Of a stretch of DNA of 64,000 nucleotides, positions 8,670-17,183 are shown in pieces. The number at the start of each line of letters is the position of its first letter. Position 1 is the stretch's first letter. The translations under genes were made by a program, and so were the position numbers. The stretch is taken from NCBI GenBank assembly GCA_002338655.1, contig DDIU01000022.1:87083-151082 (forward strand). Reading direction: 5' to 3'. Source of the DNA: Flammeovirgaceae bacterium UBA1842. GTDB taxonomy: Bacteria > Bacteroidota > Bacteroidia > Cytophagales > Cyclobacteriaceae. The notes under the pieces are model-generated. The model had not been told where the DNA came from, made no database searches, and saw nothing but the letters and a program-made list of their open reading frames with translations.

Positions 8670-11600
8670 GTGAAGTACAAAGAGTATAAGGGGCTGAATT
8701 ATGCAGAAATGGCCAATGACGTACTTGCAAACTGGAAAAGTAAAGCAATATTCCAAAAATCGGTAGATACTAGAGAGGGCAACCCAACGTTTACATTCTA
8801 TGAAGGCCCCCCTTCAGCCAATGGCGCACCAGGGATTCACCATGTGATGGCGCGTGCAGTGAAGGACATTTTCTGTCGTTATAAAACACTTAAAGGATTT
8901 CAAGTTAAGCGTAAAGGAGGCTGGGATACGCATGGCCTTCCGGTAGAACTTCAAGTTGAAAAGGAATTGGGCATTACCAAGGAGGATATTGGTAAGACCA
9001 TTTCTGTTGAGGAATACAATAAAAAATGCCGTGAAACGGTAATGAAATTCAAAGGTCAATGGGATGACCTTACAGAAAAAATGGGCTACTGGGTCGATTT
9101 GGATGACCCTTATGTTACATTTGAAAGAGACTATATAGAATCTATATGGCACATTTTAAAGCAATTTTATGATAAAGGATTGCTTTATAAGGGATATACC
9201 ATTCAACCATTTTCGCCTGCAGCGGGCACCGGATTAAGCTCACACGAATTAAATCAGCCAGGTACTTACAGAGATGTAAAAGACACCACCGTTACTGCTC
9301 AGTTTAAAAAGAAAGGTACAGACAACGAGTATATATTAGCTTGGACCACCACGCCTTGGACATTAGCAGCAAACACAGCCTTAGCGGTAGGTGAAAAGAT
9401 CACTTATATAAAAGTGGAAACCTTTAACCAATACACCTTCGAAAAGGCATTTGTGATATTGGCCAAAGATAGATTGTCCGCCTATTTTAACCCTAAGGAT
9501 GCAGAAGCTAAAATAGAAGATTACAAGCCTGGGGATAAGGTAATTCCTTACAAAGTAATAGAAGAATATCAAGGCAAAGATTTAGTTGGGCAGGAATATG
9601 AGCAGCTACTACCTTACATTGCGCCTGATGGCCCTGCATTTAAGGTGATACCCGGTGATTATGTAAGTACTGAAGATGGTACTGGCATCGTTCATATTTC
9701 ACCTACTTTTGGTGCAGATGACCAGCGTGTAGCAAGGCAGGCGGGTATTGGGGCCATTATGGTGGAAGATGAAGAAGGTAATAAAATGCCTATAGTGGAC
9801 CGCCAGGGTCGTTATGTGAAGGAGATGGGAGAGTTTGCCGGTCTTTATGTAAAATCGGAATATTATAAGGACGGTGAAGCACCTGAAAAATCTTTGGATG
9901 TGCTTTTGGCCATCAAGTTAAAGGAAGAAAACAAGGCCTTTAAAGTTGAAAAATATGAGCATACGTATCCACATTGCTGGCGTACGGATAAACCGGTTTT
10001 ATATTATCCACTCGACTCTTGGTTTATAAAAACAACAGCCGTAAAAGATGACCTTGTGGCATTAAATAAAACGATCAACTGGAAACCTGAATCAACTGGG
10101 ACGGGTCGCTTTGGCAATTGGTTGGAGAATCTAGTGGATTGGAATTTATCGCGATCAAGATTTTGGGGCACACCATTGCCTATTTGGGTGTCTGAAGATA
10201 AGACAGAGCAGAAATGCATCGGATCTATTGCAGAACTAAAGGAAGAGGTTGCCAAATCGGTTGAGGCTGGATTTATGGCAAGTCAGATACCTGATGATTT
10301 TGATTTGCACCGTCCTTATGTTGATGACGTATTCCTTGTTTCGGGCACAGGAAAGAGAATGGTGCGTGAACCAGATCTTATTGATGTTTGGTTTGATTCT
10401 GGGGCCATGCCTTATGCCCAATGGCACTATCCATTTGAAAATAAAGATAAATTTAAAGCCAATTTCCCGGCAGATTTTATAGCCGAAGGGGTTGACCAAA
10501 CAAGAGGATGGTTCTTCACATTACATGCGATTGCAGTAATGCTCAATAAAAGTGTAGCCTTTAAAAATGTGATTGCCAATGGTCTAGTTTTGGATAAAAA
10601 CGGCAACAAGATGTCAAAACGATTGGGCAATGCAGTTGATCCATTTAAAACCATTGCCGAACATGGTCCGGATGCTACACGCTGGTACATGATTTCAAAT
10701 GCCAACCCATGGGATAACCTCAAATTCAATAATGATGGGGTGACTGAAGTGTCTCGAAAGTTTTTTGGTACGCTGAGCAACACCTATTCTTTTTTTGCAT
10801 TATATGCTAATCTCGATAAGTTCAATTTCAATGAGGGGGAAATTGACGCCAGCCAATGTACAGAAAGTGATAGATGGATATTGAGTAAACTCAATAGTTT
10901 GATTGCTAAGGTGGACGAGGCTTATAATGAGTATGAGCCAACCAAGGCAGCCAGAATGATCCAAGACTTTACCATTGATGACCTCAGCAATTGGTATGTC
11001 CGATTGAACAGGAAACGTTTTTGGAGAGGGGAATACAATGTAGATAAGCGATCAGCCTATCAGACATTATATATCTGTTTGTTAAATATTGCTAAGCTTT
11101 CATCTCCAATTGCACCATTTTATATGGATAGGCTTTATCTGGACTTAAATGCAGTTACGGGGCTTGAGGAATTTGAATCAGTGCATTTGTCAGAGTTTCC
11201 AAAATCCGACAGCAGATTTATTGATACGGATTTAGAGATACGGATGGCACTGGCGCAAAATATATCCTCTTTGGTGCACTCGCTACGAAAGAAACACATG
11301 ATCAAAGTGCGTCAGCCACTTTCAAAAATATTGCTACCCGTGGTTGACAACCAATTTAAGGAGCATGTGGAGGCAGTGGCGGAGTTGATTCACTCGGAAG
11401 TGAATATCAAAGACATAGAGTTTGTAGGTGAAGAGTCAGGCATCTTGGTGAAAAATGTGAAGCCAAATTTCAGGAAACTGGGGCAGGAATATGGCCCTAA
11501 AATGAAGGATATAGCAGCAAAAATTAATGCTTTTGGCACTGATGATATTGCTCAATTGGAATCAGACAATGCCATTGAGATAAACCTAGCAGACCAAAAG

Positions 11601-11969
11601 GTAGTGCTTACTTTAGAAGATGTGGAAATCACCTATCAGGACATTCCTGGCTGGTCCGTAGCTACAGAGGGACGCTTAACAGTGGCGCTGGACATCACCA
11701 TTGATGATGATCTGAAGAAAGAAGGCATCGCCCGTGATTTAGTAAATCGGGTACAGAATTTAAGAAAGGACATGGGTCTTGAGGTTCAGGACAAAATCAA
11801 TATCAAGATTGAGAAAAATACAGAGTTAGTTGATTCTGCGTTGGAGGCTCATAAAGAATATATTTGTACAGAAACACAGGCTTTATCTTTGGAAATCCTT
11901 GACATCGTTAAGGACGGAATTTCGTTGGAAATGGATGAGCATAAACTAATGGTAAAAATCGAGGCTTAA
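8670..11969 (+). CDS. ileS: Isoleucyl-tRNA synthetase, type 2 (eukaryote-like), with GxHH signature
   Basis: This 1099-residue class I synthetase charges tRNA-Ile in the cytoplasm. The Rossmann catalytic core is split by a CP1 editing domain (~190-420). The KMSKR loop is at residues 647-651. The C-terminal anticodon-binding region has the long extension of IleRS2 rather than the Cys-rich zinc end of bacterial IleRS1. The HIGH-type signature reads Gly55-Ile-His57-His58, so it is GxHH instead of HxGH. A GxHH swap is known in some IleRS2 enzymes, where it accompanies very strong resistance to mupirocin. Translation starts at a GTG behind a strong Shine-Dalgarno sequence. lspA follows after 4 nt. 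Confidence 0.95.
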   Translation: MKYKEYKGLNYAEMANDVLANWKSKAIFQKSVDTREGNPTFTFYEGPPSANGAPGIHHVMARAVKDIFCRYKTLKGFQVKRKGGWDTHGLPVELQVEKELGITKEDIGKTISVEEYNKKCRETVMKFKGQWDDLTEKMGYWVDLDDPYVTFERDYIESIWHILKQFYDKGLLYKGYTIQPFSPAAGTGLSSHELNQPGTYRDVKDTTVTAQFKKKGTDNEYILAWTTTPWTLAANTALAVGEKITYIKVETFNQYTFEKAFVILAKDRLSAYFNPKDAEAKIEDYKPGDKVIPYKVIEEYQGKDLVGQEYEQLLPYIAPDGPAFKVIPGDYVSTEDGTGIVHISPTFGADDQRVARQAGIGAIMVEDEEGNKMPIVDRQGRYVKEMGEFAGLYVKSEYYKDGEAPEKSLDVLLAIKLKEENKAFKVEKYEHTYPHCWRTDKPVLYYPLDSWFIKTTAVKDDLVALNKTINWKPESTGTGRFGNWLENLVDWNLSRSRFWGTPLPIWVSEDKTEQKCIGSIAELKEEVAKSVEAGFMASQIPDDFDLHRPYVDDVFLVSGTGKRMVREPDLIDVWFDSGAMPYAQWHYPFENKDKFKANFPADFIAEGVDQTRGWFFTLHAIAVMLNKSVAFKNVIANGLVLDKNGNKMSKRLGNAVDPFKTIAEHGPDATRWYMISNANPWDNLKFNNDGVTEVSRKFFGTLSNTYSFFALYANLDKFNFNEGEIDASQCTESDRWILSKLNSLIAKVDEAYNEYEPTKAARMIQDFTIDDLSNWYVRLNRKRFWRGEYNVDKRSAYQTLYICLLNIAKLSSPIAPFYMDRLYLDLNAVTGLEEFESVHLSEFPKSDSRFIDTDLEIRMALAQNISSLVHSLRKKHMIKVRQPLSKILLPVVDNQFKEHVEAVAELIHSEVNIKDIEFVGEESGILVKNVKPNFRKLGQEYGPKMKDIAAKINAFGTDDIAQLESDNAIEINLADQKVVLTLEDVEITYQDIPGWSVATEGRLTVALDITIDDDLKKEGIARDLVNRVQNLRKDMGLEVQDKINIKIEKNTELVDSALEAHKEYICTETQALSLEILDIVKDGISLEMDEHKLMVKIEA

Positions 11970-11973
11970 GCAT

Positions 11974-12639
11974 ATGAAGATAAATACAAAGTTGTTGAGA
12001 TACTTTTTATTGGCGCTAGCGATCATTGCTATTGATCAGACCTCGAAACTACTGGTGCATTATAATATGACCCTAGGAAGTGGTGGGGAGATAAATGTGA
12101 TTGGAGACTGGTTTAAACTGCATTATCTACTAAATCCGGGGATGGCTTTTGGTCTGAAATCCAATATGGAATATGGTAAACTAGCCCTTACCTTATTTAG
12201 GATTGGAGCCATGTTTGGGATTGGATATTATATCTACTATTTATATAAGAAAAAAGCCCACAGCGGCCTTCTTTGGTGTATGGGGCTTATCCTAGGTGGT
12301 GCTGTTGGTAATGTTATTGACAGTGCATTTTATGGGGTTATATTTGACAATGCCCCTGCAGGTTCTCCCTCTCCTTGGTTTCACGGGCAGGTGATAGACA
12401 TGCTTTTCTTCCCTTTGTTTGATGGTTACTATCCTGATTGGGTTCCCTATTTAGGTGGGGATTACTTTTTGTTTTTTAGTCCGGTGTTCAATATTGCTGA
12501 TTCCTCCATATTTATTGGAGTGGCTATTATACTCATCTTTCAAAAGCGGTTTTTTATTAAAGATACCCTAAAGGATAAACTGGAAGACGCACAACCTACA
12601 GAAGAGCCCATTGCCCCTGAGCAAGAAGTGCATCAATAG
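11974..12639 (+). CDS. lspA: Lipoprotein signal peptidase (signal peptidase II)
   Basis: This 221-residue integral membrane aspartyl protease removes signal peptides from prolipoproteins after lipid addition. It has four hydrophobic helices. The likely catalytic pair is Asp142 (QVIDML) and Asp176 (FNIADSSI). The conserved N-terminal IDQTSK segment and the GGAVGNVIDS segment are present. It is longer than E. coli LspA (~164) because of a loop between helices 3 and 4 and a charged tail, as is usual in Bacteroidota. The ileS-lspA order is a conserved bacterial pairing. Many lipobox proteins in this window would be its substrates. Confidence 0.95.
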   Translation: MKINTKLLRYFLLALAIIAIDQTSKLLVHYNMTLGSGGEINVIGDWFKLHYLLNPGMAFGLKSNMEYGKLALTLFRIGAMFGIGYYIYYLYKKKAHSGLLWCMGLILGGAVGNVIDSAFYGVIFDNAPAGSPSPWFHGQVIDMLFFPLFDGYYPDWVPYLGGDYFLFFSPVFNIADSSIFIGVAIILIFQKRFFIKDTLKDKLEDAQPTEEPIAPEQEVHQ

Positions 12640-12668
12640 TTTTTTCGGGCACCATGCCGGCCTCTTTG

Positions 12669-12826
12669 GGATTTGTAATCCTGAAGCTGTGATTATCGGA
12701 TTTACAATCCGGTAAAAATTGCTGAATTATAAAATTGGGTTACAAAACCTGTTGTAACATTTGGCATACAAATGTCGAATAGTAGTTTTGTAATCCCAAA
12801 GCTGTGATCATAGGATTTACAATCCG
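12669..12826. repeat. REP-like repeat cluster: two 40-bp direct repeats around two hairpins
   Basis: Two 40-bp units at 12672-12711 and 12787-12826 match at 36 of 40 positions without gaps. Each unit carries two mini-palindromes with GGATT/AATCC arms (or a variant) at its ends. Between the units lie two perfect 7-bp inverted repeats, GTTACAA/TTGTAAC (12739-12758) and ACATTTG/CAAATGT (12757-12775). The cluster fills the gap between the convergent genes lspA and the nicotinamide riboside kinase, where it could end transcription from both sides. It looks like a REP/BIME-type dispersed element. No RAYT transposase gene is present in the window. Confidence 0.7.
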
Positions 12827-12841
12827 AGTAATAAAAGCCCA

Positions 12842-13360
12842 TTACCCCCGAGCCAAAAGTATATCAATAGCCTCCACGGCTTTCTTTTTTCGCTCATGAT
12901 AGCTGCCTGATAATTCTATAAAGTTGACCTTTTGTCTCAGTAGTTCTTTTTTAAAAGCATCGTAAAAATATTCCCTTAAATCTGGGTTCTCACGCTGAGG
13001 GTCGTCTTCCCAAGGCATATCTATTCCTGTTAGCAGGTATAGATCATATGTTCTTTGCTCCATTAGTTGAAGGATTTCTTCCTCACAGTCCCCGTACTTA
13101 TGTTCACTCCATATTTTGATTACATTAAGCTCCGTATCACAAATGAGCACTTTATTTGCAGCTTCAATTTTCCTGTCTTCCAACTCAAGTTGACCTTTAG
13201 CAATCGTTAAAAGATCATTTTTTTCGTAGGGTCTATCTAGCCGATCAATATACTGCCGTGCATACTCTGGAACCCAAACTGTATTATAATACTTGGCCAG
13301 CAGGGAAGACAGGGTGCTTTTCCCTGTACATTCAGGACCTACGATAACAACTTTTTTCAT
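12842..13360 (-). CDS. Nicotinamide riboside kinase-like ATPase (NadR C-terminal domain type)
   Basis: The product has 172 residues, a P-loop ATPase with the Walker A motif GPECTGKST near its N-terminus and the VPEYARQY segment typical of the ribosylnicotinamide kinase half of NadR. It should phosphorylate nicotinamide riboside to NMN in the cytoplasm. There is no N-terminal adenylyltransferase or DNA-binding domain, so this is a kinase-only form. The ATG at 13360 overlaps the TGA stop of pnuC in an ATGA junction, which supports that start over the in-frame ATG nine codons upstream inside pnuC. Pairing with pnuC makes an uptake-and-trap unit for NAD salvage. Confidence 0.85.
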   Translation of the reverse strand: MKKVVIVGPECTGKSTLSSLLAKYYNTVWVPEYARQYIDRLDRPYEKNDLLTIAKGQLELEDRKIEAANKVLICDTELNVIKIWSEHKYGDCEEEILQLMEQRTYDLYLLTGIDMPWEDDPQRENPDLREYFYDAFKKELLRQKVNFIELSGSYHERKKKAVEAIDILLARG

Positions 13361-13983
13361 GTTTGTTGGGTCATAATCTTTTTCCATTGTAGATAACCAG
13401 CAATGGCCAACGCTATATAAATGAAATAGAGGAGTGAGTAAAAATAGATTCCTTTATAGAAGTAGATAGCCGCAGCTAAAACATCAACAATAAACCAGTA
13501 ATGCCAATTCTCAATTCTTTTTCGGGCGGTCAACCACATGGCAGTTACGCTTAAAGAAGTAGTGGCAGCATCCCAATAGGGAACAGAGGCAGGTGTTAAG
13601 TTTGTAAAAACAAGATGAATATTACTCAGGAAATAGCCAAAAAGACCCACACCTAAGAGCGAAATCAGACCATATACGACATTCTCTTTAAAGTTAAGTC
13701 TCGTTATAGGCACTTTTGTGTTTTCCTTACTTCCATAAAGCCAATGATACCAGCCATAGATATTTAAGATGAGAAAAAACACATGAAGTAAAAAATCACC
13801 ATAAAGCTGCTGCTGCCAAAATATGACAAATGAGATAAGGATGTAAGTTATGCCTGATGGCCAAGTCCAGATATTTTCTTTAATAAGAAAATATACTGAT
13901 AGTAGACCAAAAATAAGCCCTGATGCTTCAAGGGTGTCTATCCCTTTCAAATACTCAAAACTATCACGGATAAGGTCTTGCAT
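13357..13983 (-). CDS. pnuC: Nicotinamide riboside transporter PnuC
   Basis: This 208-residue membrane protein has about seven hydrophobic segments and the PnuC landmarks WPSGITYILIS (~40), NIYGWYHW (~75) and the C-terminal WHYWFIVDVLAAAIYF stretch (~160). PnuC carries nicotinamide riboside by facilitated diffusion, and the downstream kinase traps it. The start ATG is 7 nt from a -7 promoter box, so the mRNA is likely leaderless. It is divergent from the YwqK-like lipoprotein gene. Confidence 0.92.
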   Translation of the reverse strand: MQDLIRDSFEYLKGIDTLEASGLIFGLLSVYFLIKENIWTWPSGITYILISFVIFWQQQLYGDFLLHVFFLILNIYGWYHWLYGSKENTKVPITRLNFKENVVYGLISLLGVGLFGYFLSNIHLVFTNLTPASVPYWDAATTSLSVTAMWLTARKRIENWHYWFIVDVLAAAIYFYKGIYFYSLLYFIYIALAIAGYLQWKKIMTQQT

Positions 13984-13990
13984 AAGGGGT

Positions 13991-13998
13991 CAAAGGTA
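13991..13998 (-). promoter_or_regulatory. Bacteroidota-type -7 box (TACCTTTG) for pnuC
   Basis: Read on the minus strand, TACCTTTG fits TAnnTTTG and lies 7 nt upstream of the pnuC ATG. The predicted transcription start is therefore at or next to the start codon. Confidence 0.5.
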
Positions 13999-14058
13999 TT
14001 CATTATTTGCTATTTTTATATCTTAAAAGTTAAATGTATCCACCCTACCTTATATAGA

Positions 14059-14802
14059 ATGATCAAATATTTGCCCATAGTATTATTCCTGTTTTTACTA
14101 ACTGGTTGTGAAAACTCTTCTACCAAAAAAAAGTCCAAAACGATAAAGGATGGGGTTGTAAAGCAATATCGTGCGGGGCATATTTTGAAAAATGAAATTA
14201 CCTTCAAAGACGGTAAAAAGAATGGCATTGCTAAATCATATTATAAAAGTGGAAAGATTCACAATCAAGTTACCTACCTAAATGACATTAAACATGGAGA
14301 AGCTATAGTTTATTATGAAAATGGCAATATCTATCAATCGACCCAATATGATAGTGGCCGTATGTCGGGAATTAGGAAAAAATATAGACAAAACGGTCAG
14401 TTAATGGCCGAAATACCCTATCAAAATGATATGCCGTGTAAGGGCCTTAAAGAGTATTTGCTTGATGGAAGTGTCAAAAAGAAGTACCCCAAAATTGTAA
14501 TAAAGACAATAGACAACATATTAAAAAATGGCAGCTACATTTTACGATTTGAAATTTCAGATAACAGTAAGAAAGTGGATTATTATCCTGGGTTAGCGCT
14601 CCCGAAAAGTGGCTGTTTTACTGAGAAGATCAACCCAATGTCCTCTCAGGAGAAGGGGGTGACACAGTTAAGGTTTGATGTTCCTACCGGAATGTTCCTA
14701 ATGGAGGAAATACACATGACTGCAATTGTTACCACTATCTTGGGCAATCCATTTGTCACGGATATTACGTACAATCTTGCGCTGGAAAACAGGGGATTTT
14801 AA
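14059..14802 (+). CDS. Lipoprotein with YwqK/MORN-like repeats
   Basis: The product has 247 residues. The signal peptide MIKYLPIVLFLFLLTGC ends in a lipobox with Cys17. Residues ~35-145 contain about five short repeats of the YxxGxl...Y..G type (for example YKSGKIHNQVTYLND and YENGNIYQSTQYDSG), as in the YwqK antitoxin-like/MORN-related family. These form beta-hairpin stacks. The C-terminal ~90 residues form a separate beta-rich region without a recognised family. The ATG at 14059 is chosen because it places the signal peptide at the N-terminus. A longer frame from 13978 would bury it. Function unknown. There is no toxin gene next to it. The last 4 bases overlap the convergent TPR gene. Confidence 0.75.
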   Translation: MIKYLPIVLFLFLLTGCENSSTKKKSKTIKDGVVKQYRAGHILKNEITFKDGKKNGIAKSYYKSGKIHNQVTYLNDIKHGEAIVYYENGNIYQSTQYDSGRMSGIRKKYRQNGQLMAEIPYQNDMPCKGLKEYLLDGSVKKKYPKIVIKTIDNILKNGSYILRFEISDNSKKVDYYPGLALPKSGCFTEKINPMSSQEKGVTQLRFDVPTGMFLMEEIHMTAIVTTILGNPFVTDITYNLALENRGF

Positions 14803-16343
14803 CGAATCATATTTTTTCTCACCAATAATTGATAGTTATCAGGATCAATCTTAAGGCCTGCGTTTAGTATAGATTTGGCTTTTGTGGTGTAGCCCTTTCT
14901 AAAATAATAAACAGCGGCAAGTGAATACGATCTACCCAAATTATTTTTATCAAGATTGAGTTCAGGCTTGTAGTTCTCTTCAAACAAACTGCGGTATTTA
15001 TTGCCTTCTTTTTCATTTTTGAGATCAAAGGCCATTCCAAACTGTATCAAATAACTGTTGGTCAAGAAGCTTTTAAATAAATTATTGTCAAGTAGTGCGG
15101 GATAACTTTCAGCATAATTTTCAAGTTTTTTGAGTACTTCCAAATTGGACAAGGTCTGCATCGATCTTGAAAGTGCATTGATCAATACATTATTGATGTC
15201 CAGATTGCTAGGTTTTAGACTATAGGCAGCCTCAAAGTAGTGAAGTGATTCAGGATATTTACCCTGATTATAAAGTGCCCGACCTTGCTCGTAGTTGTAT
15301 AAATAACCCAACTCTATTTTTAGGGATTGATCTTCAAGGCCGCTATCCAGTTTGTTGTAAAAAAGCTTGAGGTTTTGCGCATCACCTTTTTCAATCAGTT
15401 GAGTTTGAATCACTCTTGTAAATTCACCTATTATCGTATTGTTGTCAATGCCGTAATATTTAAACCGGGCTATTTTTATCAAATAGTCAATGTATTTTAG
15501 GCCCTCATATTTTTGATTGGCCAAAACTTCAGAGCACAAAGCCAGCATTAACGTTGCTATCTTATCTGTTTTGTAGAACATTCTGGTTTTCTCCATTTGA
15601 TGAAATGCCCCTTCAATGTCTTTATTTTCTATTCTGCTTAGGGCGTCATTCATATATTGGACACCCACCAGTTCTGGTAAGGTAATGTCCTCATCGAAAA
15701 AATAATATTTATCAAAAAGTGCTTCGGTAGATTCGGAATTGATCTCAAGGGAGCTTATTAGCTTTGCTTTGGCAAGGCGGTCAATAAATTGTTGCTTGTA
15801 ATAGGAGTTGTATTTTATATAACCACCCGCAGGATCTGTGGATTCAACTACAATCCTATCAGTTTTGGGATAGGCAAGTAGATATACGTGAGTGGGCTTC
15901 TCTTTTATAATGTAAGGGATATTCATTTTCTCAAAGAATATTCCATATAAAGCGGAGGCGGAGACACAATTATAACGGCCTGTTTCAAATATTTCACTGA
16001 ATTCATTCAGGGCTCTATATTGGTCAAAAAACTCTTTGTGAATATCTTCATAAACTATTTTTACCTTCTTATCAGCACGCTTATTATTAAATTTTTCCGT
16101 ATTGAGCCTATTATATTTGGCTTCAAATATACTTTTGGTGGCTTCAAATTTTTTCTGATCTACTTCTTTGCTCAAAGCCATAAAAAGGGCTAAGTAGTCT
16201 GCATTATGTTGGATAAAGTATTCTTCAAAAACGTTTTGTTCAAATTCGGAATTAAAGGTTAAATCTTGATAATAAACCAGTGAGTCCTGGCTGTAGGTGT
16301 AATTGAAAGTAAGAAGGAGTAAAAACAGCGTAAATAATCTCAT
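14799..16343 (-). CDS. Secreted transglutaminase-like protein with C-terminal TPR repeats
   Basis: The protein has 514 residues and begins with a signal peptide (~1-18, ending TYSQ). Residues ~95-190 resemble a transglutaminase/papain-like core with a Cys126-His152-Asp170 order: Cys in RYNCVSASALYG, His in KPTHVYLL, Asp in ESTDPAGG. Residues ~345-510 contain tetratricopeptide-like helices (YNQGKYPESLHYFEAAYSLKP and a last repeat ending INAGLKIDPDNY-like). It is probably periplasmic and may be a cysteine peptidase or a catalytically silent scaffold. Its ATG shares one base with the stop of the RlpA-like gene, so the two are coupled. This suggests a cell-envelope role. Confidence 0.65.
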   Translation of the reverse strand: MRLFTLFLLLLTFNYTYSQDSLVYYQDLTFNSEFEQNVFEEYFIQHNADYLALFMALSKEVDQKKFEATKSIFEAKYNRLNTEKFNNKRADKKVKIVYEDIHKEFFDQYRALNEFSEIFETGRYNCVSASALYGIFFEKMNIPYIIKEKPTHVYLLAYPKTDRIVVESTDPAGGYIKYNSYYKQQFIDRLAKAKLISSLEINSESTEALFDKYYFFDEDITLPELVGVQYMNDALSRIENKDIEGAFHQMEKTRMFYKTDKIATLMLALCSEVLANQKYEGLKYIDYLIKIARFKYYGIDNNTIIGEFTRVIQTQLIEKGDAQNLKLFYNKLDSGLEDQSLKIELGYLYNYEQGRALYNQGKYPESLHYFEAAYSLKPSNLDINNVLINALSRSMQTLSNLEVLKKLENYAESYPALLDNNLFKSFLTNSYLIQFGMAFDLKNEKEGNKYRSLFEENYKPELNLDKNNLGRSYSLAAVYYFRKGYTTKAKSILNAGLKIDPDNYQLLVRKNMIR

Positions 16344-17026
16344 TATAATTTATTGAAATCAACTATGAACGCATCAGGGTATCTTTTTTGTAATTTCACT
16401 TTAAAATCAGCGGCCTTTTCCCTGTTTTTAAAACTACCTACCACAATGGTGTATACTTTTACACCATTGACCAACTTTACCTGTACAGTAACCTCCTTTT
16501 GATACGAGGATTTTAGATTTTCAGAAAGTCGAACAAGATTAGCCAATTCCCTAAAACTGCCAATCTGTACACCAAAACCATGGGGATTGATCCTATCCAC
16601 ATTAAATTCGTAAAATTCTTTTTCATCAACAGTTACATTACTGATTGGCTTAATCATGCCACCCCCTTTTCCATCTCCGGCATCTACTATTTCTATTTTT
16701 ACATTGGCAATACCATCATTGATAAAGCCCAGGTGCTCAGCAGCTGATTTTGATAAATCGATAATCCGGCCTTCAACATAAGGGCCACGATCGTTGATCC
16801 TCACCTCTACACTTTTATTGTTTTTGGTATTGGTCACTTTTACTTTAGTACCAAAAGGCAGTGTTTTATGAGCAGCAGTAAGTTTCGAATGCTTGTATTT
16901 CTCCCCATTGGCTGTGTATCGGCCTTCAAATTTATCAGCATAATAGGACGCTTTCCCCTCTTGAATTTGAGCAAAGCTGGTTGTGGCAATTACACAAAAA
17001 AACAAGCAAAATATTGTTCTAATCAT
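16343..17026 (-). CDS. RlpA-like septal ring lytic transglycosylase with SPOR domain
   Basis: The product has 227 residues with a signal peptide (~1-20). A double-psi beta-barrel domain (~22-110) carries the RlpA landmarks ASYYADKFEGRYTANGE, HKTLPFGTKVKV and NDRGPYVEGRIIDLS, with the conserved Asp of NDRGP. A C-terminal SPOR domain (~150-225, GVQIGSF...VVGSFKNREKA) should bind peptidoglycan lacking stem peptides at the division site. RlpA cleaves such denuded glycan strands in P. aeruginosa. The lipobox of E. coli RlpA is absent, so it is likely soluble in the periplasm. It is coupled to the downstream transglutaminase/TPR gene. Confidence 0.85.
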   Translation of the reverse strand: MIRTIFCLFFCVIATTSFAQIQEGKASYYADKFEGRYTANGEKYKHSKLTAAHKTLPFGTKVKVTNTKNNKSVEVRINDRGPYVEGRIIDLSKSAAEHLGFINDGIANVKIEIVDAGDGKGGGMIKPISNVTVDEKEFYEFNVDRINPHGFGVQIGSFRELANLVRLSENLKSSYQKEVTVQVKLVNGVKVYTIVVGSFKNREKAADFKVKLQKRYPDAFIVDFNKL

Positions 17027-17145
17027 ACGGAGTAGTGTTTTTTTAGATTGAGGTTGTCTTTAATGGGTTAAATATAACAATAATACTCCTTCGATAGGGG
17101 CAAAAAAACTTTCAAAAAAAGGAATAATTATTATTGACTTTGCTG

Positions 17146-17153
17146 TAGCTTTG
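17146..17153 (+). promoter_or_regulatory. Bacteroidota-type -7 box (TAGCTTTG) for guaB
   Basis: TAGCTTTG fits TAnnTTTG and lies 30 nt before the guaB ATG, leaving a ~25-nt leader. A TTG nine bases further upstream is too close to act as a -33 element. Confidence 0.5.
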
Positions 17154-17183
17154 CACGGCAAATAACACCAACGCTTATTTGCT

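Noticed and set aside
10427..10783. 118-codon minus-strand frame within ileS
   Set aside because: It is antisense to the conserved catalytic core of ileS, including the KMSKR region. It is a shadow frame.
12669..12826. CRISPR array
   Set aside because: There are only two repeat units, the region between them is itself hairpin-forming, the units are internally palindromic, and no cas genes are present.
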